A stretch of DNA of 64,000 bases. Origin: Hyphomonadaceae bacterium UBA1849 (GTDB lineage: Bacteria > Pseudomonadota > Alphaproteobacteria > Caulobacterales > Hyphomonadaceae). The notes under the pieces were generated by a model, which worked only from the letters and a program-made list of their open reading frames with translations, was not told where the DNA came from and did not search any database. A program made the position numbers and the translations under genes. Of this stretch, positions 26,001 to 34,565 are shown piece by piece (the stretch's first letter is position 1; the number at the start of each line of letters is the position of its first letter). The DNA lies in NCBI GenBank assembly GCA_002338565.1, contig DDIN01000008.1:1849309-1913308 (forward strand), read 5' to 3'.

Positions 26001-27236
26001 ATGACCAGATTTGAAGAATTCCGTCGTGGATGGCTGGTCATTCTGGCGTGTGCGATTGGGGTGGGCGTAGGCCTGACCGGGCTGCCATTTTATACATTTG
26101 GTGTTTTCATCAACCCGCTTGAGGATGCCTTCGGGTGGAGCCGGTCTTCCATAACCGCGGGTATGATGGTTTTGAACGCTGGCACGCTTTTCCTCAGTCC
26201 GCTCCTCGGCATATTGATGGACCGCGTTGGTGTGAAGGCCATCGCCGTTCCGTCGCTGATTGGTCTGGCTATCGGCATGCTCGCGCTGTCGTATAGCGGC
26301 GGGTCCATTCTTCATTTCTACGCGGCATGGATGCTCGTTGCGGTTCTGGGAAGTGGAACCACGCCTCTGACATGGACGCGCGCTGTCACGGCATCTTTCA
26401 ACAAGATGCGCGGCCTGGCGCTGGGGCTGACGCTCATGGGTACCGGGCTTGCAAGCATGTTTGGACCGAGACTGGTTCAGGCCGCGATCAGTGCGGGTGG
26501 CTGGGAAGCAGGTTTCAGGGCGATGTCAGTTTTTGTTCTGCTGGTTGCTGTGCCTCTCGCCTTTTTTGGTCTGAAGTCAAAGCGTGCTGCGTCGGACCAG
26601 GTTTCGGATGCGACGCCAGCGACCGGGTTGGAGTTTCGGGATGCGCTGAAGCGCCCAGCTTTCTGGTTGATCTTTGTCGGTATTTTCTTCGTTATTCTCG
26701 GGCAATCCAGCTCGACAGTTCACTTCGTTCCGCTTATGCGCGGACGCGGTGTTGAAGCTGCAGACGCTACGCAGATGATGGTCGCACTGGGCCTTTCTGT
26801 GATCGTCGGTCGGGTTCTGGTCGGGCTGGCGCTTGATCGCTTGCACGCGCCGCATGTGGCGCGCGTTTGCCTTGTGTTGCCGGTGTTGGCGCTTCTCGTA
26901 CTCAACTTCACCTCGACAGGAGACTTCGGCTTGCTGGCAGCCATTCTTCTGGGGCTTGCAGCTGGCGCTGAGGTTGATCTGCTCGCTTATCTGGTGGGCC
27001 GGTATTTCGGTCTGAAAAGCTACGGCAAAATCTATGGGGTCATGCTGTCAGCTTTCGCTCTCGGGGGCGGGCTTGGTCCGGTTCTCACCGGTATGGCCTA
27101 CGATGCGGCGGGTCATTACGCTTTCGCACTTTGGGCTGGAGTTGGCACGTTTCTGGCCGGTGCAATCCTTCTGGGCACGCTCGGTAAATATCCGTCTTTC
27201 GAAATCAGTGCGAAGACAGAAGAAGTTCTCGCATAG
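26001..27236 (+). CDS. MFS transporter of the oxalate/formate antiporter or monocarboxylate-porter type
   Basis: A 411-aa, 12-helix carrier. The N terminus (RRGWLVILACAIGVGVGLTG, then FGVFINPLEDAFGWSRSSI) is the hallmark of the OFA/MCT branch that carries monocarboxylates or related anions. The conserved loop LGILMDRVGVKAI follows helix 2. It is transcribed toward the esterase pair and separated from it by 90 bp, and could export or import a carboxylate released by the esterases. The 276 bp upstream are shared with the divergent methyltransferase gene and should contain promoters for both. Confidence 0.86.
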   Translation: MTRFEEFRRGWLVILACAIGVGVGLTGLPFYTFGVFINPLEDAFGWSRSSITAGMMVLNAGTLFLSPLLGILMDRVGVKAIAVPSLIGLAIGMLALSYSGGSILHFYAAWMLVAVLGSGTTPLTWTRAVTASFNKMRGLALGLTLMGTGLASMFGPRLVQAAISAGGWEAGFRAMSVFVLLVAVPLAFFGLKSKRAASDQVSDATPATGLEFRDALKRPAFWLIFVGIFFVILGQSSSTVHFVPLMRGRGVEAADATQMMVALGLSVIVGRVLVGLALDRLHAPHVARVCLVLPVLALLVLNFTSTGDFGLLAAILLGLAAGAEVDLLAYLVGRYFGLKSYGKIYGVMLSAFALGGGLGPVLTGMAYDAAGHYAFALWAGVGTFLAGAILLGTLGKYPSFEISAKTEEVLA

Positions 27237-27326
27237 CGATTAGTCAGCAAGCCCTGCTTCGGGCTCTCCGCAGTACGGTTAGTGTTTTGCAGGTCAGTTT
27301 TTTGCAAAGTGAAGTGGAGCCTTCAG

Positions 27327-28955
27327 ATGCCTCTGAACATGAAGAAATTACTCGGTTGGAGCTCCGTAGCGACCCTCACACTGATCATGGCGGCGTGTTC
27401 ACCGGAAGCGGAGACAGCGCAAGAAGCTGAAACCACTTCTGCAGCAGCGGAACCGGGTGTCGTTCAAACCATATTTGGTGCTTTGCAAGGCGTCGTTTCT
27501 GAAGATGGCGATTACGTCTCTTTTCAGGGAGTACCGTTCGCAGCGCCGCCAGTTGGTGACCTGCGGTGGGCGCCGCCCGCGCCACCAGAAGCCTGGGAAG
27601 GTGTTCGCGCAGCGGCCGCGTTTGGTGCTGCTTGCGCGCAGACAGAGCCGCAACCGGGTGCTTTGAATTATGATCCAGACGCCGTCTTCAGCGAGGATTG
27701 CCTCTATCTGAATGTTTACGCTCCAGCCAACGCCTTTGAAGAAGGCGCGGAGCCTTTGCCGGTCATGTTCTGGATTTATGGCGGTGGCTTTTCTGCCGGT
27801 AGCGCTAGTCAGGGCGTTTATCGTGACCCTTCAGCCTACACCGAGCGTGATGTCATTCTGGTGATTCCGAATTATCGACTGGGCGCGCTCGGCTATCTGG
27901 CGCATCCAGATTTTTCAGCCAATTCAGAATCCGGCGTGTCCGGCAATTACGGAACGATGGACCAGATTGCTGCGCTTGAGTGGGTTGCAGCTAATATCGG
28001 TCAGTTCGGCGGCGACCCGGAGAACGTCACTTTGTTCGGCGAGTCGGCAGGCGCTATCAGCAATAACCTGCTGATGGTGACGCCGTCCGCACAAGACCTG
28101 TTCGATAAAGCCATCATGCAGAGTGGCGGTATCTGGGGCCTCACGCCTTACATGAAAACGCTCGAAGAAGCTGAAAACTGGGGCGAGGATTTCCTTTCTG
28201 GTCTCGGTGCAGAGACTCTGGAAGAAGCACGCGCGCTTGATCTGGATGTGCTGTCGCAACTGCCATGGGAATATGCATATTCGCTACAGCCAATTGCTGA
28301 CGGCGTGCTGACGCCCGAAACGACTGGGGATGCCTTCCTGACCGGCCAACAGTCTGATCAGGACATTATTATCGGTTGGACGCGCGAAGAGGCCGGACGC
28401 TTCTTTGCAGGTGAAACGACGGAAGAAGAGGTTCGCGCCTGGTTCGTGGAAGACTTCGGAGACGCTGGTGAGGCGCTTTTCGAAGATTGGTACGAATATA
28501 CTGGCGATCTGAATATGGCGCAGGTTGCTGCGGCGTCTGGTGGTATTGGTCAGGGCTCGTTGGTTGAAGCCGCGGTTCAGCTTGAAAAAACGCCAAACGT
28601 ATACGTGTTCCGCTTCGACACTGCGCCCCCAACGGAAGATGGCGCGACCTATGGCGCAGTGCACGGCGTCGATGTCGGCTATACATTCAATTATTTCCCG
28701 GAGCCGGTTGAGTGGCGCTCTTCAGACTATGAACTGAGCGAAACCCTGATCGATTTCTGGACCAATTTTGCGAAGACCGGCGACCCAAACGGCGAAGGCC
28801 TGCCTGCCTGGCCGGCTTATGATCCCCAAACACCAGAGGTCATGTCTTTTGCTGACCCGGTGCAGGCAATTGAGCTTACCGAGTTTGACCTGATTATGCG
28901 CTCAATGGGGGAGCTGGACTATTCCCGTAACTCTGACATCCGGAGTGAACAGTAA
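27327..28955 (+). CDS. Type-B carboxylesterase, lipoprotein
   Basis: A protein of about 542 aa with a lipoprotein signal (LIMAACSPEAE, Cys near residue 25) and the full carboxylesterase B fold. It shows GVPFAAPPVGDLRW near the N terminus, the oxyanion strand WIYGGGFSAGS, the nucleophile elbow FGESAGAISNN (Ser at about residue 239) and a late HGVDVGYTFNYF with the catalytic His. Start at 27327 follows GGAG. It would hydrolyse a bulky ester at the membrane surface. Its stop overlaps the start of a second esterase. Confidence 0.9.
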   Translation: MPLNMKKLLGWSSVATLTLIMAACSPEAETAQEAETTSAAAEPGVVQTIFGALQGVVSEDGDYVSFQGVPFAAPPVGDLRWAPPAPPEAWEGVRAAAAFGAACAQTEPQPGALNYDPDAVFSEDCLYLNVYAPANAFEEGAEPLPVMFWIYGGGFSAGSASQGVYRDPSAYTERDVILVIPNYRLGALGYLAHPDFSANSESGVSGNYGTMDQIAALEWVAANIGQFGGDPENVTLFGESAGAISNNLLMVTPSAQDLFDKAIMQSGGIWGLTPYMKTLEEAENWGEDFLSGLGAETLEEARALDLDVLSQLPWEYAYSLQPIADGVLTPETTGDAFLTGQQSDQDIIIGWTREEAGRFFAGETTEEEVRAWFVEDFGDAGEALFEDWYEYTGDLNMAQVAAASGGIGQGSLVEAAVQLEKTPNVYVFRFDTAPPTEDGATYGAVHGVDVGYTFNYFPEPVEWRSSDYELSETLIDFWTNFAKTGDPNGEGLPAWPAYDPQTPEVMSFADPVQAIELTEFDLIMRSMGELDYSRNSDIRSEQ

Positions 28956-30658
28956 TGGCTGATGCGAAAGACAATGACATGGGCGTAGACCGACGATGGT
29001 TTCTGAAAACTGCCGGCATTGCAGCGCCAGCGCTGATCGCGGCGCGTGCCTCTGCGCAAGAAGCGGGCTCTGAACCGGCGCCCGCAATTCATTCTCTTGA
29101 TACCGAAGTTTTTGGAACGCCCTCCGATCTGATTGTCGAGACCGGTAGCGGCAATGTACGCGGCTATGTTTCGGGTGGTGTACGCACGTTCAAGGGCATT
29201 CCTTATGGTGCGGATACGTCTGGCGCGAACCGTTTTCGTCCACCCGTCGCACCGGAGCCATGGGCAGGTGTGCGGGATGCATTCGTTTATGGAGCAACAT
29301 GCCCACAAATGGCACCCGGTGTCCCGGGCCGTATGGATTTTCTTCTGCGTCCGCAATACGGGCATGCGAGCGAAGACTGCCTTAATCTGAATGTATGGAC
29401 TCCGGAAACGGGTACTGGTGGCCGTCCAGTTATGGTCTGGATCCACGGCGGTAATTATTCCACCGGGTCCAGCTATGCGATTGGCTCGCAGGATGGCGAA
29501 GCGCTTGCGGGCCGCGATGATATTGTAGTCGTGTCCGTCAATCACCGTCTAAACATTCTCGGGCATATGGATCTGGAAGCAGTAGGCGCGGGTTGCGAGT
29601 TCGCCTCGTCTGTAAATGTTGGGCTTCTTGATCTCGTCCAGTCACTCGAATGGGTGCGGGACAATATTGCGCGTTTTGGCGGCGATCCGTCCAACGTCAC
29701 ACTGTTTGGACAGTCTGGTGGCGGTCTGAAAATCACTCACCTTTGCGGCATGCCTTCCGCACGCGGCCTGTTTCATAAGGCAATTGTACAGAGCGGGTCT
29801 CTGGTCGAGGTGTTTGACGAAAGCATGACGTCAGAACTCGCTGAAAACGCGCTATCGGAAATGTCACTGGCAGCGACCGATATCGAAGCGCTTCAGAGCA
29901 TTTCGATTGATGAACTGCAGGCGGCTGGTCACGCCTCCGTCGGCGCATGGCGCGCGACAAGCGGTTTCGGAAATATCTGGAGAACTGTTGGCTGGGCGCC
30001 GCGCATCGAAGCGGGCACGATTCCGTGGCACCCATATTCTGCCGAAGCGGCTCATATTTCCCGTGATATTGCACTCATGGCGGGCTCCACGCTGCAAGAA
30101 TTCAATCTGTCGCTTTTCAATCCTGCAGCAGAAGCGATGACCCGCGATGGTCTGAAGGATGCGCTGGCTGCACTTTATGCTGATCCGGAAGCGGTGGTTG
30201 TGCAGGCAGAAATGGCATATCCGCAGCAGTCCCCATCGTCGCTTTATTCCATTATCAGTGCAGCCAGCTTCAACCGTCGCAATGTGATCGATCAATGTCA
30301 GGCTAAAGCAGCATTGGGCGGGGCACCGGCTTATCTTTATCAGTTTGCGTGGGAAACGCCGGTATTGGATGGTCTGCCTCGCGCATATCACTGCGCTGAA
30401 CTGCCCTTCGTCTTCGCAAATGCGCAGAAGGAGATTCAGGCAACTGGAGGCGGGGCAGAGGCGGATCTTATCGAAGCGCAAGTGGCGTCTGCCTGGACGT
30501 CTTTTGCCAGAACAGGAAATCCATCGAATGCCGCGTTGCCGGATTGGGAATCAGTAGAATCACACAGCGCGCCAACCATGATTTTTGATGCACCAGCGCG
30601 TTTCGAAGCAGGACGAGATGAGGCTTTGTTGGAGGCAGTCGCCAACCTGCGGCTCTGA
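28955..30658 (+). CDS. Type-B carboxylesterase exported by the Tat route
   Basis: A 567-aa protein with a Tat signal (DRRWFLKTAGIAAPALIAA, twin Arg at about residues 13-14, cleaved near ASAQ) followed by a carboxylesterase B domain: GIPYGADTSGANRF, WIHGGNYSTGSS, nucleophile elbow FGQSGGGLKI (Ser at about residue 253) and a C-terminal YHCAELPFVF that provides the His. The start shares an A with the upstream stop (TAATG), so the two esterases are made in fixed ratio, one lipid-anchored through Sec and one folded before export. They are too different to be recent duplicates. Confidence 0.9.
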   Translation: MADAKDNDMGVDRRWFLKTAGIAAPALIAARASAQEAGSEPAPAIHSLDTEVFGTPSDLIVETGSGNVRGYVSGGVRTFKGIPYGADTSGANRFRPPVAPEPWAGVRDAFVYGATCPQMAPGVPGRMDFLLRPQYGHASEDCLNLNVWTPETGTGGRPVMVWIHGGNYSTGSSYAIGSQDGEALAGRDDIVVVSVNHRLNILGHMDLEAVGAGCEFASSVNVGLLDLVQSLEWVRDNIARFGGDPSNVTLFGQSGGGLKITHLCGMPSARGLFHKAIVQSGSLVEVFDESMTSELAENALSEMSLAATDIEALQSISIDELQAAGHASVGAWRATSGFGNIWRTVGWAPRIEAGTIPWHPYSAEAAHISRDIALMAGSTLQEFNLSLFNPAAEAMTRDGLKDALAALYADPEAVVVQAEMAYPQQSPSSLYSIISAASFNRRNVIDQCQAKAALGGAPAYLYQFAWETPVLDGLPRAYHCAELPFVFANAQKEIQATGGGAEADLIEAQVASAWTSFARTGNPSNAALPDWESVESHSAPTMIFDAPARFEAGRDEALLEAVANLRL

Positions 30659-30689
30659 CCCAAAAACAATCTTCAACAATGAACAGTGC

Positions 30690-30723
30690 GGGGCGTTTGA
30701 TTTTCTTCAAGCGCCCCATTTTT
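30690..30723 (+). terminator. Rho-independent terminator after the esterase pair
   Basis: A 10-bp stem with one G-U pair (30690-30699 with 30708-30717) precedes ATTTTTG. Confidence 0.8.
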
Positions 30724-30944
30724 GTACGTGTGCTGAGTAAAACTTGCGCGATTATTGAGCGGCGAAAACGTAATACTTTCAGTCCTGAGTTTATATTTCA
30801 AATATTATTCGCATACCGAACATTCACCTGAAAACCCTGTCGGCAACTAGGTCTTTATCCATACTCGGGTGGAGGGGAAATTTTGTCCCTGACCCGGTGC
30901 GGCGCCCTCGGCCTTGCACCTTAACTGCAAGGGGAAATGAACTG
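30724..30944 (+). promoter_or_regulatory. Leader region of the TonB-dependent receptor with a 13-bp palindrome
   Basis: This AT-rich leader contains ATATTT-C-AAATAT at 30793-30805, a perfect 13-bp dyad placed where an operator would be. A long untranslated segment ending in AAGGGG leads to the receptor start at 30945. No core promoter elements could be fixed. Confidence 0.35.
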
Positions 30945-33296
30945 ATGGACTTATCATCGAATATGAAAAAGCTACTTCACGGTGCGAGCGCGGGTGTGCT
31001 CGTTCTTGCTACAGCAACTTCGGGCACTTTCGCAGCTCATGCACAGGAAACTGAGGCATCTGACGAAGCTCGAATGAACACCGTCACGGTTACAACACGT
31101 CGTTCGGAAGAGAATCTGCAGGACGTTCCGATTTCCATTACTGCGATTGGCGAGGAAGCTATCCTTGACCAGGGGATCGCAGACTTTGACGACATTGCGG
31201 CGTACACGCCAGGTCTGTCTTTTAAAGACTTCGTGACCGGCTTTAACGGCGTTGCGACCATGCGTGGTCTCGCTCAGGCAAACGTTCAGGACTCTACGGG
31301 CAACGTCGGTACGTTTGTTGATGGTCTTTACCTGCAACGTGGTTACATGGTGAACTTTGCGCTCGCTGATATGGAGCGTATCGAGGTCGTTAAAGGTCCA
31401 CAAAGTGCTCTTTACGGTCAGAACACATTCTCTGGTGCGATCAACGTTGTAACCCAGCGCCCGGGCGATGAGCTCGAAGTCGATGCATCTGTTACGCTGG
31501 GTGATTACGACCGTCAGGAAGTTAAACTGGCTGTTGGTGGTCCAATCATTGATGGCATTCTTGGTGGCCGTGTATTCTACGGTAACTCTGCGTATGGCGG
31601 TTCTATTGAGAATACCTTCCCAGGCATTTCAGGCGATTTCGACCATTTCGGTGGTTATGATCGTGAAGCTTACTCAGGTATCCTCGTCTTTACGCCGACC
31701 GATTACCTGACATTTGAAGGCTTCTATCAGCATTATGAGCGTGATGAAGAACAGCGCGCCTATTACACTATTAACTGCGCAAATGCGGAATGGTCGTGTA
31801 ATGCAGACGGCGGCACATGGTTCGCTGGCACACTTCCGACATCTCCTGATAGCCTGCTATCCGGTGCAAACCCGGATCGTCCGTCTGGCCTGTTCTCGGT
31901 GCCGCAGCCAAATCTGGTTACTGAAACCGATCTCTATCGTTTCAGCGCTGACTGGGACATCAACGAAGATTGGTCGTTTAGCTACCTCTTCGGTAAAGCT
32001 GAAGCGTCTGCTCTCGAGCAATTCTGGTTCAACCAGAACTCCTATAACCCAATCGGCGGCCTGGGCGTCTACACCAACCAGCACGAAGGCGGTACTCTGG
32101 ACTTCCAGAGCCATGAACTGCGTCTCGCATTTGATGGCGGTGGCCCACTTACTGGTGAATTCGGTTACTATACATCTGAAGCAGACGATGAGTTTGCATT
32201 CGGTCTGAACCTGCAGCCTGCGGACGGCGAAATCGACTCTCTGACAGACAATCCGGTGTCTCTCGACACGATGTTCCTGCCATTCAACTACCGCTCTACA
32301 ACGTTCGAAACAGAAGCTCTGTTTGCGCGCGCTGAGTATGAGTTCCTTGATGGTCAACTCGTGGCGGGCCTTGAAGGTCGTTACACGATCACAGACGTGG
32401 CTGTGCGCGATAACCTCGCACGTCAGGCTGCCGTTAATGGTGGTCTCGACCCGGACGTCCAAGCGCCAGACCTGACTGACCAGTGGAAAGAGTTCACTCC
32501 ACGTGCAACCCTGAACTACTTCGTCACTCCGGAAAACATGATCTACGCGTCCGTAGGTCGCGGCGTGAAATCTGGTGGCTTTAACGGCTACGTGACAGGC
32601 ACAGTTCCTCTCGACGAAGACGAGCGTTCTTACGGTTCGGAATCTAACTGGACGTATGAAATTGGTGCGAAGAACGAGTTCCTCGATGGGCGTCTCTTCA
32701 CAAACGCTGCTCTGTTCTACACGGACTGGACAAACCAGCAGATCTCAGTTGTTCCACGCAACTACACTGTTGTAATTGGTGCAGATGATCGCGCAGTTCC
32801 TGGCATCTTCGGTGCGGTTGGTGACTCAACTGCATGGGGTCTTGAGTTTGAAACCAGCTGGGTTCCAAACGAGAACTGGAGCTTCTTCGCGAACTTCGCT
32901 TACACGGATACTGAGTACGGTGAAGGTGCCAACAACCCGGCATACGGCGAAGTTTCCGGGAACACGATTCCTGGTGCGTCTCCTGTCACAGCGTCTCTCG
33001 GTTTCCAGTATGACCGTCCGCTGACGCAGGAACTGGATGGTTTCTTCGCTCTCGACGCCAACTATGACAGCGATCAGTACGTCACGCCGGACAACACGAT
33101 CGAGATCGAGGGTCGTACCCTGTTCAACATGCGTGCGGGTGTCACTTATGGTGACGTGAAAGCCTTTGTATTCGTGAAGAACCTGACGGACGAAGAGTAC
33201 ATCGATGGTGTATTCACTATCCCATCACTGTTCCAGATCACGCCATCCTTCGGCGAACGCCGCACGGCAGGCATCACGCTGTCTTACAGCTACTAA
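30945..33296 (+). CDS. TonB-dependent outer-membrane receptor, complete
   Basis: About 783 aa: signal peptide (residues 1-35, cleaved near AHAQ), TonB-box-like NTVTVTTRR, plug domain (DVPISITAIGEEAILDQG through VKGPQSALYGQNTFSGAINV, about residues 45-180) and a 22-strand barrel. It ends ITLSYSY with the terminal aromatic residue required for outer-membrane assembly. The plug resembles receptors for carbohydrates and lipophilic organics more than siderophore receptors, but specificity cannot be read. ATG at 30945 follows AAGGGGAAATGAACTG; an upstream GTG at 30897 would add residues before the signal peptide. It is the best candidate importer for the esterase and oxygenase substrates. Confidence 0.92.
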   Translation: MDLSSNMKKLLHGASAGVLVLATATSGTFAAHAQETEASDEARMNTVTVTTRRSEENLQDVPISITAIGEEAILDQGIADFDDIAAYTPGLSFKDFVTGFNGVATMRGLAQANVQDSTGNVGTFVDGLYLQRGYMVNFALADMERIEVVKGPQSALYGQNTFSGAINVVTQRPGDELEVDASVTLGDYDRQEVKLAVGGPIIDGILGGRVFYGNSAYGGSIENTFPGISGDFDHFGGYDREAYSGILVFTPTDYLTFEGFYQHYERDEEQRAYYTINCANAEWSCNADGGTWFAGTLPTSPDSLLSGANPDRPSGLFSVPQPNLVTETDLYRFSADWDINEDWSFSYLFGKAEASALEQFWFNQNSYNPIGGLGVYTNQHEGGTLDFQSHELRLAFDGGGPLTGEFGYYTSEADDEFAFGLNLQPADGEIDSLTDNPVSLDTMFLPFNYRSTTFETEALFARAEYEFLDGQLVAGLEGRYTITDVAVRDNLARQAAVNGGLDPDVQAPDLTDQWKEFTPRATLNYFVTPENMIYASVGRGVKSGGFNGYVTGTVPLDEDERSYGSESNWTYEIGAKNEFLDGRLFTNAALFYTDWTNQQISVVPRNYTVVIGADDRAVPGIFGAVGDSTAWGLEFETSWVPNENWSFFANFAYTDTEYGEGANNPAYGEVSGNTIPGASPVTASLGFQYDRPLTQELDGFFALDANYDSDQYVTPDNTIEIEGRTLFNMRAGVTYGDVKAFVFVKNLTDEEYIDGVFTIPSLFQITPSFGERRTAGITLSYSY

Positions 33297-33309
33297 CCCT
33301 TTCAAAGAA

Positions 33310-33340
33310 CGCCCCGGTCTCGCGACCGGGGCGCTTTTTT
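33310..33340 (+). terminator. Rho-independent terminator of the TonB receptor gene
   Basis: A 10-bp GC stem (33310-33319 with 33324-33333), tetraloop TCGC, then CTTTTTT. This strong terminator suggests that the following two genes depend on read-through or their own promoter. Confidence 0.9.
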
Positions 33341-33371
33341 ATTTGCCCTGAAAAGTCGACCGGAGGTTATC

Positions 33372-33890
33372 GTGAAACATTTGTTGTCTGCCCTCATCCT
33401 GTCAGCTGGCCTCGCAGCCTGCCAACCCGAACCTCAACCTGATGCTGAACCGGAAGTCCTGTCTGATCCCGTCGCTGAAGAGGTGTCTGCTGATGCTCCG
33501 ATTACGGCAGAAGAGATTATCTGGGCTAAGGAGCTCGCAATCTATGAAGCGCGCGGCGAAGGCGACATTTCAGTTTATCTTGAGAACACAGCTGATGGCT
33601 TTTCCGCATGGCCGCCTTTCACCGACACGCCTTATGGCCGTGACGTTCTGGAAGCGATCGGAGGCGGCACGAACGGCGGCGATCAGGAAGAACTGACCAT
33701 GGAGTTGGTCAGCTTCACTCAGAATGGCGACAGCGCCATCATTTATTATCGAACGCATATGACGCGTTCCGCCGACGGCACGCCAGTCGATTATCGCTAC
33801 GAAGTTACCCACACATGGGCGAACGTCGATGGTGAGTGGCAGGTGCTCGGCGGCATGGCGCGTGCAATGCCAGAGCGTGGAGACAATTAA
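33372..33890 (+). CDS. NTF2-like (SnoaL/DUF4440-type) lipoprotein
   Basis: A 172-aa protein with a lipoprotein signal (LSAGLAACQPE, Cys at about residue 17), a Glu/Pro/Asp-rich spacer to about residue 45, and then an NTF2-like cone: helix EIIWAKELAIYEARGEGD, YRTHMTRSADG and strands ending WQVLGGMARAMPE. GTG start with GGAGG 7 bp upstream. The fold serves as a ligand pocket or small isomerase/hydrolase; no catalytic pair can be named. It is the first of a tandem pair with the next gene, which overlaps it by one base. Confidence 0.8.
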   Translation: MKHLLSALILSAGLAACQPEPQPDAEPEVLSDPVAEEVSADAPITAEEIIWAKELAIYEARGEGDISVYLENTADGFSAWPPFTDTPYGRDVLEAIGGGTNGGDQEELTMELVSFTQNGDSAIIYYRTHMTRSADGTPVDYRYEVTHTWANVDGEWQVLGGMARAMPERGDN

Positions 33891-34369
33891 TGAAAACGAC
33901 TTTCGCAAGCCTGATGATCGCTTCAACACTCGCGATCGCGCCGACGTCATTCGCGGATGATGCGCCGAATCCTGATCTCGAATTTGAGACGGCCAGAGAT
34001 ATTATCTGGGAGAAAGAGCTCTCAATTTATTCCGGACGCGGTGATGGCGATCTGGGGCCGTACATCAGCAATCTGGCTGAGGGCTACTCTGCCTGGCCGC
34101 CACACATGTCGACGCCAAATTCTGCTGAGGACATGTATGTAGCTGCGGAGCGAATGACTGAGCAGACGGAAGAAGAACTCGAGATGGAGTTCGTCAGCTT
34201 CACGCTCAAAGGCACGACCGCGATCATCTATTATCAGACACACATGACGCGAAACGGTGACGGTGAAGTCGTAGACAACCGTTATGAAGTGACGCACACA
34301 TGGGCCTATGAAGATGGTGCCTGGATGGTCCTTGGTGGCATGGCGCGCAGCCGTCCAGATCGGGACTAA
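33890..34369 (+). CDS. NTF2-like (SnoaL/DUF4440-type) periplasmic protein, tandem paralogue
   Basis: A 159-aa protein with a cleavable signal (MKTTFASLMIASTLAIAPTS, then FADD) and the same domain as its neighbour: DIIWEKELSIYSGRGDGDL, YYQTHMTRNGDG, YEVTHTWAYEDG and WMVLGGMARSRPD can be aligned segment by segment. One paralogue is a lipoprotein and the other soluble, so the pair may form a membrane-anchored heterodimer. The start overlaps the preceding stop (TAATG). Function unknown; the receptor upstream suggests a substrate-binding or processing role in the periplasm. Confidence 0.8.
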   Translation: MKTTFASLMIASTLAIAPTSFADDAPNPDLEFETARDIIWEKELSIYSGRGDGDLGPYISNLAEGYSAWPPHMSTPNSAEDMYVAAERMTEQTEEELEMEFVSFTLKGTTAIIYYQTHMTRNGDGEVVDNRYEVTHTWAYEDGAWMVLGGMARSRPDRD

Positions 34370-34386
34370 CCGCTCGTGCTTTTATT

Positions 34387-34409
34387 CGACAGGCGAATAA
34401 CGCCTGTCG
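34387..34409 (+). terminator. Stem-loop after the NTF2-like pair
   Basis: A perfect 9-bp stem (34387-34395 with 34401-34409) and 5-nt loop, followed by only a weak T-rich stretch (ATTTCGTGATTTTC). Confidence 0.6.
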
Positions 34410-34565
34410 ATTTCGTGATTTTCGAGCGATTTTCGGCTAATGTTCAGACGTCAGAAGACAACAGTTTCTGGCTTCTGAATTCGGATTGTGCCGACCGAAA
34501 GCCGCTGACGGTCTTGAGGTGACGCGCACTGACCGGGTCAGTTTGCCTGATCAAGGAGACCCGCT

